Source: Pseudomonadota bacterium
GTDB lineage: Bacteria > Bdellovibrionota_B > Oligoflexia > Silvanigrellales > Silvanigrellaceae
DNA length: 33,908 nt
Reading direction: 5' to 3'
Assembly (NCBI GenBank): GCA_009926615.1
Contig: RFOM01000037.1
Span: 1 to 33,908, forward strand
Shown: piece after piece, positions 17,541-25,320 of the stretch
How positions within the stretch are numbered: the first letter of the stretch is position 1
Layout: every line of letters starts with the position of its first letter
Notes under the pieces: model-generated
Told to the model about the DNA's origin: nothing
What the model saw: the letters and a program-made list of their open reading frames with translations, nothing else
The model's database searches: none
Translations under genes and position numbers: made by a program

Positions 17541-17546
17541 ATTATA
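17541..17546 (-). promoter_or_regulatory. Candidate -10 box for gdh
   Basis: On the minus strand TATAAT lies about 53 bases upstream of the gdh start, in the 200-base gap after the KGG gene. The expected -35 position is G/C-rich (near TTCCGG) and poor. The remainder of this gap holds a 12-bp palindrome, CCGGCATGCCGG, at 17658-17669 and nothing else that I recognise. Confidence 0.3.
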
Positions 17547-17688
17547 TGTCGCCGCCGGCCGCGCCGGAACTTATCGCAAAGGTGGTTAAACTGCAAAATC
17601 CCGAAGATTGTTTTCAGTGCACAGGAATAGCGCCTTTTTTGTTTATTACCGCAACTTCCGGCATGCCGGCGGTGTCAATTGGATGAAC

Positions 17689-18099
17689 TCAGCCGGCCTT
17701 TTCACGGCCCCCTTCGGCTGCCGCCTGTGTAGCCTCATTTGTCGGCGATTCCTTGACCGGTGAACCGCCTGTCGTTTGTGCCTGCCGTTGTTTGTTGCTT
17801 TGCTGTGCCTTCAAATGCCGGCTTCTGGCTTCTCCGCCTTTTTGACCTATAAGTGCCATGTGTGCCCTGTCGCGGCTGACGGCTTCGCCGCCCTTGCGTC
17901 CGATTGATGCCATATGCTGTTTGTCACGGCTGACAACCTCTCCGCCCTTTTTTCCAATCGACTGATAGAATTCGTGTCCCCGTGTCTGTGCCGTGCGTTC
18001 ACCGCCGCGTCGTCCTGCTTCTTCCACTGTCATTTTACCCGCCGCTTTAATTTGGGAGTCTGCGGGTTTGTTCTGTGTCTTTTCCTGTTCTTGCGTCAT
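17689..18099 (-). CDS. KGG-repeat stress protein (YciG/GsiB-like)
   Basis: This 136-residue very hydrophilic protein carries four copies of a KGG/RGG motif at about residues 31-33, 51-53, 69-71 and 87-89 (EAGRRGGERTAQ, SIGKKGGEVVSRD, SIGRKGGEAVSRD, LIGQKGGEARSRH), spaced 18-20 residues apart. This is the stress-induced KGG family, related to plant group-1 LEA-like sequences, usually induced by stationary phase, desiccation or general stress. The C-terminal 40 residues are Gln/Thr/Ala-rich and outside the motif. ATG 18099 follows AAGAGGAGA at about 7 bases, a strong ribosome site that suggests high expression. It is divergent from the photolyase gene. Confidence 0.9.
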   Translation of the reverse strand: MTQEQEKTQNKPADSQIKAAGKMTVEEAGRRGGERTAQTRGHEFYQSIGKKGGEVVSRDKQHMASIGRKGGEAVSRDRAHMALIGQKGGEARSRHLKAQQSNKQRQAQTTGGSPVKESPTNEATQAAAEGGREKAG

Positions 18100-18113
18100 T
18101 GTTCATCTCCTCT

Positions 18114-18125
18114 TCTGAATTCAGA
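18114..18125. promoter_or_regulatory. 12-bp palindrome in the KGG leader
   Basis: TCTGAATTCAGA is a perfect palindrome immediately upstream of the KGG ribosome site, in the KGG/photolyase divergent region. It could be an operator or a weak RNA hairpin. A chance match cannot be excluded. Confidence 0.3.
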
Positions 18126-18255
18126 CTCCGTGGTGACCAAACCAGTCCGCATGCTAAGTCTCATCATCAATGTCTGCCATTTTGCGGGCTTCTCCTTCCC
18201 AAAACGGATAAATCTGAGAAGATTCGGAAGGTGTTTTTCATGCGGGGAAGAATCC

Positions 18256-19791
18256 TTGAGCGGTAAATTGTATTTAATTCTTGGTGATCAGCTCAGTGAA
18301 GACCATCCGTTTTTGATGAAGCGGGATTGGGCGGCAGATGAGAATCTGGTCATGATTGAGTCGGTTCCCCGAATGGAGTGGCTGCCTTATCATCCTCAGA
18401 AACTCATTTATCTTCTTGTCTGTATGAGAAGGTTTTCTGAGCATATAATTCAGAATCGTCCGAAAATTCCGTTCAAGTACATAAAAGGCTCTGAGAGCTC
18501 TATTCCTGCCGTGCTGAATTCACTCGGCTGCAAAGAAATTCACATTGTCGAGCCGTCCGAACCGCGGGCGCGAAAATGGATTTCCGAAGGAACAGAAGCA
18601 CGGATTGTTTTTCATGCGAGTCCTTTTTTTCTCGCCGAAGATTCCATGCTGCCTGCAAAACCACCTTATCTGATGGAAAATTTTTACCGAAAAATGAGGG
18701 TTAAATTCCGCATTTTAATGGACGGTGACGAGCCTGCCGGCGGACAATGGAACTTTGACAAGGACAACCGCCTTTCGCCCGACAAAGAACTGGAGCGCAA
18801 TCCGCCGCGTGATTTTTTCAATGACGACTGGCTGGATGAAAGAGACAAAGAGATTGCGGCAGAGGTTATATCAATGCTGCGCAAGTATGTTCCCGCGGAG
18901 CGCTTCGGGGACTGGATTATGCCGCGGATTCCGACGCACGCAGCTTCTGCCAAACGATTTTTGAACGATTTTGTCAAAAACAGACTTTCGCTGTTCGGTC
19001 CATACGAAGACGCGATGATTTCTCAGTCGGCAGGCCTGTTTCATTCAGGATTATCGGCTGCAATGAATATTCAGCTGTTGTCTGTCCGGCAAATTCTCAG
19101 TGCCGCAGAAAATGCGGATGCCGGAGTGCCGATTGCGTCGCGTGAGGGATTTATCCGGCAAATTTTGGGCTGGAGAGAATTTGTCCGGTTGGTTTATCTT
19201 CGTCACAGCGGCGACTATTCCGCATGTAATTTTTTCGGATTTTCCGAAACACTTCCTCCTTTGTACTGGGGGAAAAACACACGGATGAACTGCTTGGGAA
19301 CGATTGTCGGTCAAATCAGGGAAACAGCATATTCCCACCACATTCCGAGGCTCATGGTTCTCGGTAATTTTGCACTTTTGACCCATACGAACCCCCATGA
19401 GGTCAACGAGTGGTTCTGGTCTGTTTATCTGGACGCTTACGAATGGGTTGTGTCACCCAATGTTCTTGGCATGAGTCAGTTCGCAGACGGCGGGGTCTTT
19501 GCGACCAAGCCTTATGTTTCGGGCGCAAACTACATCAATAAAATGAGCAATTATTGCAAGACCTGCAAATACAATCCAAAGCTGACGGTCGGTGAAGATG
19601 CCTGCCCGTTCAATTCTCTTTATTGGAGTTTTATCGGAGAGACTCAGCGTCAGCAGTCAGGAAGGCCGTCATTTGCGCGCCGTATGGGAATGATGTGGAG
19701 CGTGTGGAACAAGAAAAGTGATGATGATAAACAGCAGATAGAAAAGCAGGCCGCAAAATACAGGCAGCTGGCCCGCAATGGTGCAATTTAA
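18256..19791 (+). CDS. phrB: Iron-sulfur (6-4) photolyase / FeS-BCP cryptochrome (PhrB type)
   Basis: This is a light-driven DNA repair flavoprotein of the FeS bacterial cryptochrome/photolyase class, which reverses (6-4) lesions. The N-terminal Rossmann domain begins at once (GKLYLILGDQLSEDHPFL). The C-terminal helical FAD domain contains IRQILGWREFVRL, YSHHIPRLMVLGN (the His pair typical of the class) and NEWFWSVYLDAYEWVV. The four cluster cysteines are visible at 346, 434, 437 and 450, with spacings 88, 3 and 13 as I recall for Agrobacterium PhrB. TTG 18256 is chosen: GGGGAAG lies about 5 bases upstream and the length of 511 fits the family. ATG 18151 would add 35 odd residues and lacks a ribosome site. 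The 3' end overlaps the next gene by 4 bases. Confidence 0.9.
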   Translation: MSGKLYLILGDQLSEDHPFLMKRDWAADENLVMIESVPRMEWLPYHPQKLIYLLVCMRRFSEHIIQNRPKIPFKYIKGSESSIPAVLNSLGCKEIHIVEPSEPRARKWISEGTEARIVFHASPFFLAEDSMLPAKPPYLMENFYRKMRVKFRILMDGDEPAGGQWNFDKDNRLSPDKELERNPPRDFFNDDWLDERDKEIAAEVISMLRKYVPAERFGDWIMPRIPTHAASAKRFLNDFVKNRLSLFGPYEDAMISQSAGLFHSGLSAAMNIQLLSVRQILSAAENADAGVPIASREGFIRQILGWREFVRLVYLRHSGDYSACNFFGFSETLPPLYWGKNTRMNCLGTIVGQIRETAYSHHIPRLMVLGNFALLTHTNPHEVNEWFWSVYLDAYEWVVSPNVLGMSQFADGGVFATKPYVSGANYINKMSNYCKTCKYNPKLTVGEDACPFNSLYWSFIGETQRQQSGRPSFARRMGMMWSVWNKKSDDDKQQIEKQAAKYRQLARNGAI

Positions 19792-20033
19792 ACGTCCCGC
19801 CGGAGTATCTTTGGGTCTTCGCTGATGCCGACAACAGTGCTGCAGCGGCGGCATACGAATTTGACTCGGACGGGTTCTGTCGTGACGCCGAACAGGACCC
19901 AAAACCAACCCCAACCGGTGTACTGGCCAATCTGACTCACCATGTGGCTCATGTAATTATGACCGCAGCTGCAGGTCTTTTGCGCCCTCACATCTGCGAT
20001 TTTCAGGATCTCGGTTTCACGGGTTTCGGACAA
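19788..20033 (-). CDS. Small Cys-rich protein, probable zinc-ribbon-like
   Basis: This 81-residue protein starts at TTG 20033, with GGAG 7 bases upstream; a stop seven codons earlier excludes a longer form. Residues of about 20-26 (TCSCGHN) and 61-65 (VCRRCS) give two CxC/CxxC pairs that could bind one zinc, and a Trp/Phe-rich hydrophobic stretch, YTGWGWFWVLFGVT, lies between them. The family is not recognised. It is the second of two overlapping small genes (31-base overlap with the upstream one), and its end overlaps the convergent photolyase stop by 4 bases. A membrane-linked or RNA/protein-binding role is possible. Confidence 0.55.
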   Translation of the reverse strand: MSETRETEILKIADVRAQKTCSCGHNYMSHMVSQIGQYTGWGWFWVLFGVTTEPVRVKFVCRRCSTVVGISEDPKILRRDV

Positions 20034-20185
20034 TGTGCGACTCCGGGGTCATCAGGCGACGGCAAGTCCCTCCGGTTGATGGGCGGAAGCTTCTCCAGCG
20101 AGTCAGGGCCGGGGGTTTCGTCGTCTGTGTAGTGGTCTCGTTTCCTTCGTTTACGGCTTATGACCTTACGACGTTTTTTTCGCAT
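20003..20185 (-). CDS. 60-residue highly basic small protein
   Basis: The first 17 residues are almost all Lys/Arg (MRKKRRKVISRKRRKRDHY), followed by an acidic/Pro-rich tail (DDETPGPDSLEKLPP). This suggests a nucleic-acid or ribosome-binding protein. The support for a real gene is a strong GAGGAGG six bases before ATG 20185 and the arrangement with the Cys-rich gene, whose TTG start lies inside its 3' end. No family is recognised; the sequence does not match the bS22/COX24-like pattern as I know it. The name and role remain open. Confidence 0.55.
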   Translation of the reverse strand: MRKKRRKVISRKRRKRDHYTDDETPGPDSLEKLPPINRRDLPSPDDPGVAHCPKPVKPRS

Positions 20186-20254
20186 TGTCGCCCTCCTCGG
20201 CAGTCAGGGGCTTTACGCGGTCTGCGCCTTCTGATTCATGCCACGGAAAATGCA

Positions 20255-20290
20255 AAAAGGCTTGCGTTCCGAGTGGATCGCAAGCCTTTT
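20255..20290 (-). terminator. Intrinsic terminator after the EEP nuclease gene
   Basis: AAAAGGCTTGCG and CGCAAGCCTTTT are perfect 12-base arms around a 12-base loop. Read on the minus strand the stem ends in a T-run (CCTTTTTGCATTTT), 31 bases after the nuclease stop. The A/T flanks may let it work in both directions. Confidence 0.8.
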
Positions 20291-20320
20291 AAAGCCGGAT
20301 AAATTCTCTTTCGCCGGCTT

Positions 20321-21586
20321 TCAGCGGCCGGTTGTGCAGAGGCTTGGAATCTTGAAAGTGGCAGTCAGCGGCAGATGGTCTGAAAACCCTGTTCCGGTAA
20401 AGAAAGATCTGTTGTTGTTTTTCTGCATACCCCAGCGGTTGGGAGTTCTGCCGTCCGAGCGCAGGAGTTTTTGAGCTGCTTCACCGCCGTTATGGCCCAC
20501 AACAAGAAAGCTTTCTTCGACCAAATCGATCCCTTTGCCGTCGAACAGTCGCGAGTTCACGAGCATGTGATCAAGACACTGAAGCTGACCGTCATGCATG
20601 TAGGAGCAGCGCTCCGAAGACGGAAGCTCAAACCAGAGGTTGTACATCTTGTCGTTTGTCAGGTCCGCCTTCAGATTGTTTTTGTCATCGGTTGAATTCA
20701 TGCCGTTCTGCAAAGGAGTCTCGTTGTAATCGGAATTGAAGTCACCCATGACCAGAACATCAAGGTTGGGATTTGATGCGGTTTGTTTGTCAATGTCCTT
20801 CTTGATCAGCTCGGCAACTGCATTTCTCATCGCGTTACCGGAGTTCTGATCACCCCTGCGGCTCTTCCAGTGTGCCGTGTAAAGACGAACAGGATTGCCT
20901 TCAACATCAATCGTGACAACCTGCGGGTCACGGGCAGACGTGTTGAGTTCTGCAGAAGAATCGTCTTCATGATTTGCGGAAGAAAATTGGCTTCCGCTCA
21001 TTATGAAATCCAGATTTTCGTTTTTGACGATCGGATATTTGCTCATCACCGCCGTTGTCACTGAAACGGGATTGTTCGGGTTTTGCAATCCGAGAGCAAA
21101 GTACTTGTAACCCAAAGTCTGCGCATAGGGTTTGAGGATTTCAAGTGAGCGGCTTTTGTTGCCGGCACTTTCTATTTCCTGCATCGCAACAACGTCGGGA
21201 GAGCCTGCCATACGCACGGCCTCCACCAGACTTTCGGCTTTCTTTTGATACATCTTGTCGCTGTACCAGTTGGAACCGTTGGCTTTGTATTCATCGTAGT
21301 TGGCGCTGCCGGAATTCGCCTCAACGTCATCCCAGAAGTTTTCTACGTTGTAAGTTGCAATCGTAAGAAGCGCTTTATCGCCGCAGCCGGCGACAACTTT
21401 TTTCAGCGGTCTTTCGGTGCCGTGGTTTTGCGGTTGCGAGGGTTGCTGAGGACGGGGTTGATAGCGGTTTGAATGACGGCCCCGCGCCTGTGCCGGCGAG
21501 GCAGCAAACAGTGCCGCACTCAAAGGAAGACACAGGACGAGAGACTTGCAGATGCGGGTCAGGGAACTCTGGCGCAAATTGAACAT
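20321..21586 (-). CDS. Exported endonuclease/exonuclease/phosphatase (EEP) family protein
   Basis: This 421-residue protein has a signal peptide (SLVLCLPLSAALFAASPAQA, cut near Ala34) and a Pro/Gln-rich linker to about residue 60. The EEP core then shows its motifs in order: ATYNVENF with Asn80, VAMQEIES with Glu137, YTAHWKSRRG with His239, MGDFNSDYNET with Asp282 and Asn284, LDHML, and SDHLPLTAT with Asp403 and His404. These are the metal and catalytic residues of the DNase I/exonuclease III fold. It is most likely an extracellular or periplasmic nuclease, though phosphodiesterase activity on other substrates is possible. ATG 21586 has GGAG 7 bases upstream. It is a single-gene unit with its own terminator. 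Confidence 0.85.
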   Translation of the reverse strand: MFNLRQSSLTRICKSLVLCLPLSAALFAASPAQARGRHSNRYQPRPQQPSQPQNHGTERPLKKVVAGCGDKALLTIATYNVENFWDDVEANSGSANYDEYKANGSNWYSDKMYQKKAESLVEAVRMAGSPDVVAMQEIESAGNKSRSLEILKPYAQTLGYKYFALGLQNPNNPVSVTTAVMSKYPIVKNENLDFIMSGSQFSSANHEDDSSAELNTSARDPQVVTIDVEGNPVRLYTAHWKSRRGDQNSGNAMRNAVAELIKKDIDKQTASNPNLDVLVMGDFNSDYNETPLQNGMNSTDDKNNLKADLTNDKMYNLWFELPSSERCSYMHDGQLQCLDHMLVNSRLFDGKGIDLVEESFLVVGHNGGEAAQKLLRSDGRTPNRWGMQKNNNRSFFTGTGFSDHLPLTATFKIPSLCTTGR

Positions 21587-21748
21587 GCGATATCTCCGGT
21601 CTGTTTCGAGTGAGTGTTAAAACGACACCTTTTTTCAGCCGTTTGTTGGGTTATCAGAGGCCATAAGCACGGTCAATACAAGATCTTTGAATTATTTATG
21701 GCAAAAAAAAGACCGGATGATCACGGCAGGTTAATTGAATCTCAGGAA

Positions 21749-22276
21749 TTATGGCGACTTTTCCTGAGGTTCTTTTCGGGGTGTCGGCGGCGAATACGGG
21801 CGCATGGCACACCAATTTGGAATTCCAGCCGAGTCTCTCAGACTCAGTTTTTCTTTGCCGGCAATGATCGCCGACGCAATGATAAAGGCCTCTTTGCCGC
21901 TGCCGATTTGCCGGCCTTCCACTTCAATACTCTGTCCTTTTTCAAGTTTCAGGTCCTGTGCGTCAATGTACCAGTAAGGACCGAGATGAACCGTGACGTT
22001 TCCCTTATCGGTTTTCAGGATAATTCTGCTGCCGTTTCTCATGCCCCGCAGCGGCATAAATGCACCGATGTCCGTGATGGTTCCGCGGACGGTCACTTCA
22101 GTCCCGCTAAAATATTGCCGCCCGTACATACTGTCATAATGCCACCCGCCCATCATTCCCTGCGCCGGTGTGTATTTGGGCGCACGTCCGTTTTGACCTG
22201 CCGTTGCGGCAGAATGTCCTGCGAACACCGGCACGAATGCACAGAAGGCCGAAAGAATGCAGATAGTCCTGTTCAT
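21749..22276 (-). CDS. Exported small OB-fold-like protein
   Basis: This 175-residue protein has a signal peptide (ICILSAFCAFVPVFAGHSA) followed by a Gly/Met/Tyr-rich stretch (AQGMMGGWHYDSMYGRQY) and a beta-rich segment, VTVRGTITDIGAFMPLRG through KLEKGQSIEVEGRQI, that reads as an OB-fold of the kind found in small periplasmic proteins. The MNRT start at 22276 is chosen because AGGAGG lies 7 bases upstream; a longer frame overlaps hsp20. It is 16 bases after the hsp20 stop on the same strand, so both are probably co-transcribed. The role is unknown; envelope stress is a guess from the pairing. Confidence 0.7.
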   Translation of the reverse strand: MNRTICILSAFCAFVPVFAGHSAATAGQNGRAPKYTPAQGMMGGWHYDSMYGRQYFSGTEVTVRGTITDIGAFMPLRGMRNGSRIILKTDKGNVTVHLGPYWYIDAQDLKLEKGQSIEVEGRQIGSGKEAFIIASAIIAGKEKLSLRDSAGIPNWCAMRPYSPPTPRKEPQEKSP

Positions 22277-22292
22277 CTGCGATCCTCCTGTG

Positions 22293-22847
22293 TCACGCCG
22301 ATTTTTTGTGTTCCGCGGTACCTTCTTTTTTTCCTTCAATTTTAATTTCAGTCGTTTGTGAACCGGATTCTATGACGTTGATTTTTTTCTTCTGGGCGTG
22401 ACCTGCCTTGGGCAGCATGACAGTCAGCACTCCGGCATCAAAGTGTGCCTGAATTTTCTCGGCATTGACGTTTTCCGGAAGCTGGACTCTGCGTTCAAAT
22501 GCCCCAAGTCTGCGTTCGTGATACTGGGTCCCGCCTTTTTCTGTTTTTCGTTCTGTCTTTCTTTCGCCCCACACCGTTACGCTGTTGCCGATGACTTCAA
22601 CGTTGACATCGCGGGCATGCATGCCGGGGAGATCAATGCACAGTTGGTATTTGTCGTCACTTTCCATCAGATCACACGGCGGCTCAAATGACTGTGCAGA
22701 TCCCTCGCGCGCTCCGATGTCGGAAAATTCATTCATAAAATCTTCAATCAGGCGGTCCATCCGCCGGAAGAAATTTGAGGAAAGCGGTGCGCCCAAAAGC
22801 CGCGCGGGAACCAGAGAACGGTTGCGCCACAGGTCGATATTGTTCAT
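22293..22847 (-). CDS. Hsp20/alpha-crystallin small heat-shock protein
   Basis: This ATP-independent holdase chaperone binds unfolding proteins. Its 184 residues include an N-terminal arm (SNFFRRMDRLIEDFMNEF), the alpha-crystallin domain from about residue 55 to 150, with CIDLPGMHARDVNVEV and the family motif FDAGVLTVMLPK, and a Lys/Glu-rich C-terminal tail instead of a clear IxI motif (INVIES is the nearest). ATG 22847 follows GGAGG at 9 bases, and that region can fold with an upstream segment. It is first in a unit with the OB-fold gene. Confidence 0.93.
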   Translation of the reverse strand: MNNIDLWRNRSLVPARLLGAPLSSNFFRRMDRLIEDFMNEFSDIGAREGSAQSFEPPCDLMESDDKYQLCIDLPGMHARDVNVEVIGNSVTVWGERKTERKTEKGGTQYHERRLGAFERRVQLPENVNAEKIQAHFDAGVLTVMLPKAGHAQKKKINVIESGSQTTEIKIEGKKEGTAEHKKSA

Positions 22848-22881
22848 TTCTTTAGTCCTCCAAAGTGTTCAGGGACAAAAG
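22848..22881 (-). promoter_or_regulatory. Candidate RNA thermometer in the hsp20 leader
   Basis: In the minus-strand RNA, CUUUUGUCC (22881-22873) can pair with GGACUAAAG (22858-22850) across a 14-base loop. This gives two 4-pair helices split by one U-U mismatch, ending two bases before the AUG. The 3' arm takes in part of the GGAGG ribosome site. Imperfect stems of this type are known in heat-shock leaders. Confidence 0.45.
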
Positions 22882-22957
22882 AAAATTAATGCAGCCGTGA
22901 TTTTGAATCGAGATTGAAAGTCTTCTGCCATCGAAAGAGTTTGCGGGAGAAGCAGAC

Positions 22958-23776
22958 TCAGACGAGTTCAGGCCAGATTATTTTTGCTCCGAGTTCGCGG
23001 GCCCTCAATGCGATGGGATCATCCGGAAGAGCAGTCAGAATTTCGAGGCCGTCCGCAACCAAAGCGATTGTGTGCTCAAATTGAGCGCTCGGCTTGCCGT
23101 CCGGCGTTACGGCTGTCCATCCGTCTTTGAGCATTTTACTGCGCCAGTCGCCGCCGTTGATCATCGGTTCAATTGTAAAGCACATTCCGCGGACAAGTTT
23201 GGTTCCGGTACCTGCTCGGCCGTAATGGGTAATGGCAGGTTCTTCGTGGAACACCCGTCCGATTCCATGACCCACGAAATCGCGGACAACACTGCAGCCT
23301 TTTGACTCGGCATAGCTCTGAATGGCCTCGCCGATGTCTCCGACGCGAACTCCGTGACTGCACACGGCAATCGCTCGTGCCAGAGATTCTGCTGATGTTT
23401 CGGTCACAAGCCGGCGGTCCGCCGAAATTTCCGAGCCAACGTAAAATGTTCTGCTGGTATCGCCAAAGTAGCCGTCGAGTGTCACGGTCACATCGATGTT
23501 GATAATATCTCCTTCAGCCAGTTTGACATCGGGATGAGGAATTCCGTGGCAGATGACATCATTGATGCTCGTGCACACCGACTTGGGAAAGCCTTTGTAA
23601 TTCAGCGGGCTCGGGTACGCGCCATGCGCAACAATATAGTCGTGCACGATTGTGTTGAGTTCTTCGGTTGATACGCCGGCTTTCACGAACTGGCCGACGT
23701 GGCGGAGTGTTTCGGCAGCAAGTCGTCCCGCTGCCCGCATCATTTTGATATCTTCAGTTGATTTGAGTTTTGCCAC
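22958..23776 (-). CDS. map: Methionine aminopeptidase, type I
   Basis: This enzyme removes the N-terminal methionine from new proteins. The 272-residue pita-bread fold shows all five metal ligands: Asp95 (INIDVT), Asp106 (GDTSRTF), His170 (GHGIGR), Glu203 (TIEPM) and Glu234 (FEHT), plus the substrate His77 (ICHGIP). The start is GTG 23776; GGAG lies about 10 bases upstream and spans the fabD stop, so it is coupled to fabD. A C-terminal tail of about 20 residues goes beyond the usual E. coli length of 264. Confidence 0.95.
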   Translation of the reverse strand: MAKLKSTEDIKMMRAAGRLAAETLRHVGQFVKAGVSTEELNTIVHDYIVAHGAYPSPLNYKGFPKSVCTSINDVICHGIPHPDVKLAEGDIINIDVTVTLDGYFGDTSRTFYVGSEISADRRLVTETSAESLARAIAVCSHGVRVGDIGEAIQSYAESKGCSVVRDFVGHGIGRVFHEEPAITHYGRAGTGTKLVRGMCFTIEPMINGGDWRSKMLKDGWTAVTPDGKPSAQFEHTIALVADGLEILTALPDDPIALRARELGAKIIWPELV

Positions 23777-23781
23777 GCTTT

Positions 23782-24735
23782 TCAGGCTCCAAGTGCATTA
23801 AGAACGGCTTTGACCGCTTCCAAATCCTGTGTACCTGCAGTTGCGGCATTGTCGAGTGTTTTTTTGCAGAGTCCCTGAAGAACGGTGCCGGCACCGACTT
23901 CGAGCCAGAGGGTCGGCTGCTCGGCTGCAGAAACGGCATCCAGCGTTTGGGTCCAGAGCACCGCACTTGCGACTTGTTTCACCAGATGCATACGCGAGTA
24001 CTCACTCCCTGAATACTTGCGGGCATCAACGTTGGCATAAATCGGCTTCTTCAATGCCGTAAGAACGACCTTTTCAAGGTAATCCTGCATTTCCTGAGCT
24101 GCGGGCTGCATAAGGGCGGAATGGAAGGGCGCACTGACGGGCAGCGGCAGGCCGCGCCCCAATTTCTCGGCAGAAATTCTCGCTACAACCGCGTCAACTG
24201 CTTCTTTGTGGCCGCTGATGACAATTTGCGAACGGGAGTTGAAGTTTACAGGTTCAACACTGCTTTTTTGGGTGCTGATCTCTTTGCAGAGGGACACAAC
24301 TTTCTCAACCTGTGTTCCGATATAAGCAGCCATGGCACCGACACCGACCGGTACGGCACGCTGCATGGCCTGACCGCGAAACCGGACGGCCTTCAGTGCA
24401 TCTGCGAAATTAAGAGCTCCCGCACAAACGAGCGCGGAATATTCACCGAGACTATGGCCGGCAACACACGCCACTCCGCTCAGGTTGACACGCGAGGAAA
24501 GAACCCTGTGCACCGCTACGCTGCTCGCCAGCAGAGCGGGTTGCGTGTACTCTGTGAGACCAAGCTGTTTGTTCGGGTCTTCGAAACACAGCTGCTCCAT
24601 TGAGTAACCCAGTGCGTCGGATGCTTCTGCGAGGGTTTGGCGGAATTCAGAAAAATTTTCTGAAAGTTCCCGTCCCATACCGACGGACTGACTGCCTTGA
24701 CCCGGAAAAAGTAGAACCAGACGCGAATGACTCAT
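23782..24735 (-). CDS. fabD: Malonyl-CoA:ACP transacylase
   Basis: This enzyme transfers malonyl from CoA to acyl carrier protein, starting fatty-acid elongation. The 317-residue protein has LLFPGQGSQSVGMG at the N-terminus, the nucleophile Ser95 in AGHSLGEYSA and the catalytic His205 in SAPFHSALMQ. ATG 24735 with GGGGAG 7 bases upstream is chosen; a longer frame to 24843 runs into the divergent Nudix gene. No other fab gene is in the window, and map follows after 5 bases. Confidence 0.95.
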   Translation of the reverse strand: MSHSRLVLLFPGQGSQSVGMGRELSENFSEFRQTLAEASDALGYSMEQLCFEDPNKQLGLTEYTQPALLASSVAVHRVLSSRVNLSGVACVAGHSLGEYSALVCAGALNFADALKAVRFRGQAMQRAVPVGVGAMAAYIGTQVEKVVSLCKEISTQKSSVEPVNFNSRSQIVISGHKEAVDAVVARISAEKLGRGLPLPVSAPFHSALMQPAAQEMQDYLEKVVLTALKKPIYANVDARKYSGSEYSRMHLVKQVASAVLWTQTLDAVSAAEQPTLWLEVGAGTVLQGLCKKTLDNAATAGTQDLEAVKAVLNALGA

Positions 24736-24776
24736 GGAAAAACTCCCCTGAATGCAGAATTGAGCAGGTGTTACCG

Positions 24777-25301
24777 ATGACTTACACGCAAGCGAGCCAT
24801 GCCGGCAAGCCTCTGCCCCTTCTTTTGAAAAGGCTGCGTGCACGCTTTATCCGTGTTTGGCTGCGGATTGCAGGACCGCGGTGGACGGTCGGAAGTCTCG
24901 CGTTTGTGCAACGTGCGGAAGACGGCAAAGTCTGTCTCTTGAAACATAAGGGAAGAGTCAGACCATGGGGATTGCCGGGTGGGCTGACAGAATGGCCTGA
25001 ATCGCCGGAAAGTGCGCTGAGACGGGAACTCAGGGAAGAACTCAGATGGGAAACTGCCCGTCCGCAGGCAGATCCTGTTGATTTCAAGATCGCAGATTCC
25101 TGCGTCAGCGAGAATTTTTCCATGCTTGAGTTGGTCTTTTCTGCAAGCCGAAAGGTAACACATCAGGAAATGGCCGAATGGATTCCTCAGGTATCTGAAA
25201 TTATGGAAATTTCATGGTTCAGCGCGGAGGAGATCGAGGCGCTGGAGGGGATTCTTGAACGGCACCGTGTGCTGCTGCTGCGGTTGTTGCGCAGGTCTTA
25301 G
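24777..25301 (+). CDS. Nudix hydrolase with variant Nudix box
   Basis: This 174-residue protein has the Nudix fold, which splits nucleoside-diphosphate-linked compounds. The box starts at Gly69 and reads G-LTEWP-E, then seven residues, then RELREELRW, so the usual Gly of REUxEExGU is Arg90 while the metal-binding Glu84, Glu87 and Glu88 are kept. An N-terminal basic stretch (LLLKRLRARFIRVWLR) precedes the domain. ATG 24777 follows AGGTG at about 6 bases; it diverges from fabD with a 41-base gap and probably leads into thrS 58 bases on. The substrate is not predictable. Confidence 0.85.
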   Translation: MTYTQASHAGKPLPLLLKRLRARFIRVWLRIAGPRWTVGSLAFVQRAEDGKVCLLKHKGRVRPWGLPGGLTEWPESPESALRRELREELRWETARPQADPVDFKIADSCVSENFSMLELVFSASRKVTHQEMAEWIPQVSEIMEISWFSAEEIEALEGILERHRVLLLRLLRRS

Positions 25302-25320
25302 CAGTGTCATAAACCATTGG

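Noticed and set aside
17658..17669. CCGGCATGCCGG palindrome between KGG gene and gdh
   Set aside because: It is short and G-C rich in a G-C-rich region, has no T-run and is far from the likely gdh promoter; probably chance.
17914..18255. N-terminal extension of the photolyase frame
   Set aside because: It overlaps the KGG gene on the other strand, is rich in Cys/Phe, and lies before the natural start of the photolyase fold.
21700..21722. Possible terminator after the OB-fold-like gene (eight T on the minus strand)
   Set aside because: Only a four-pair stem, with one or more G-U pairs, precedes the T-run; too weak to call.
21614..22345. Open frame of 243 codons on the plus strand
   Set aside because: It is antisense to the exported OB-fold-like gene, which has a signal peptide and a good ribosome site.
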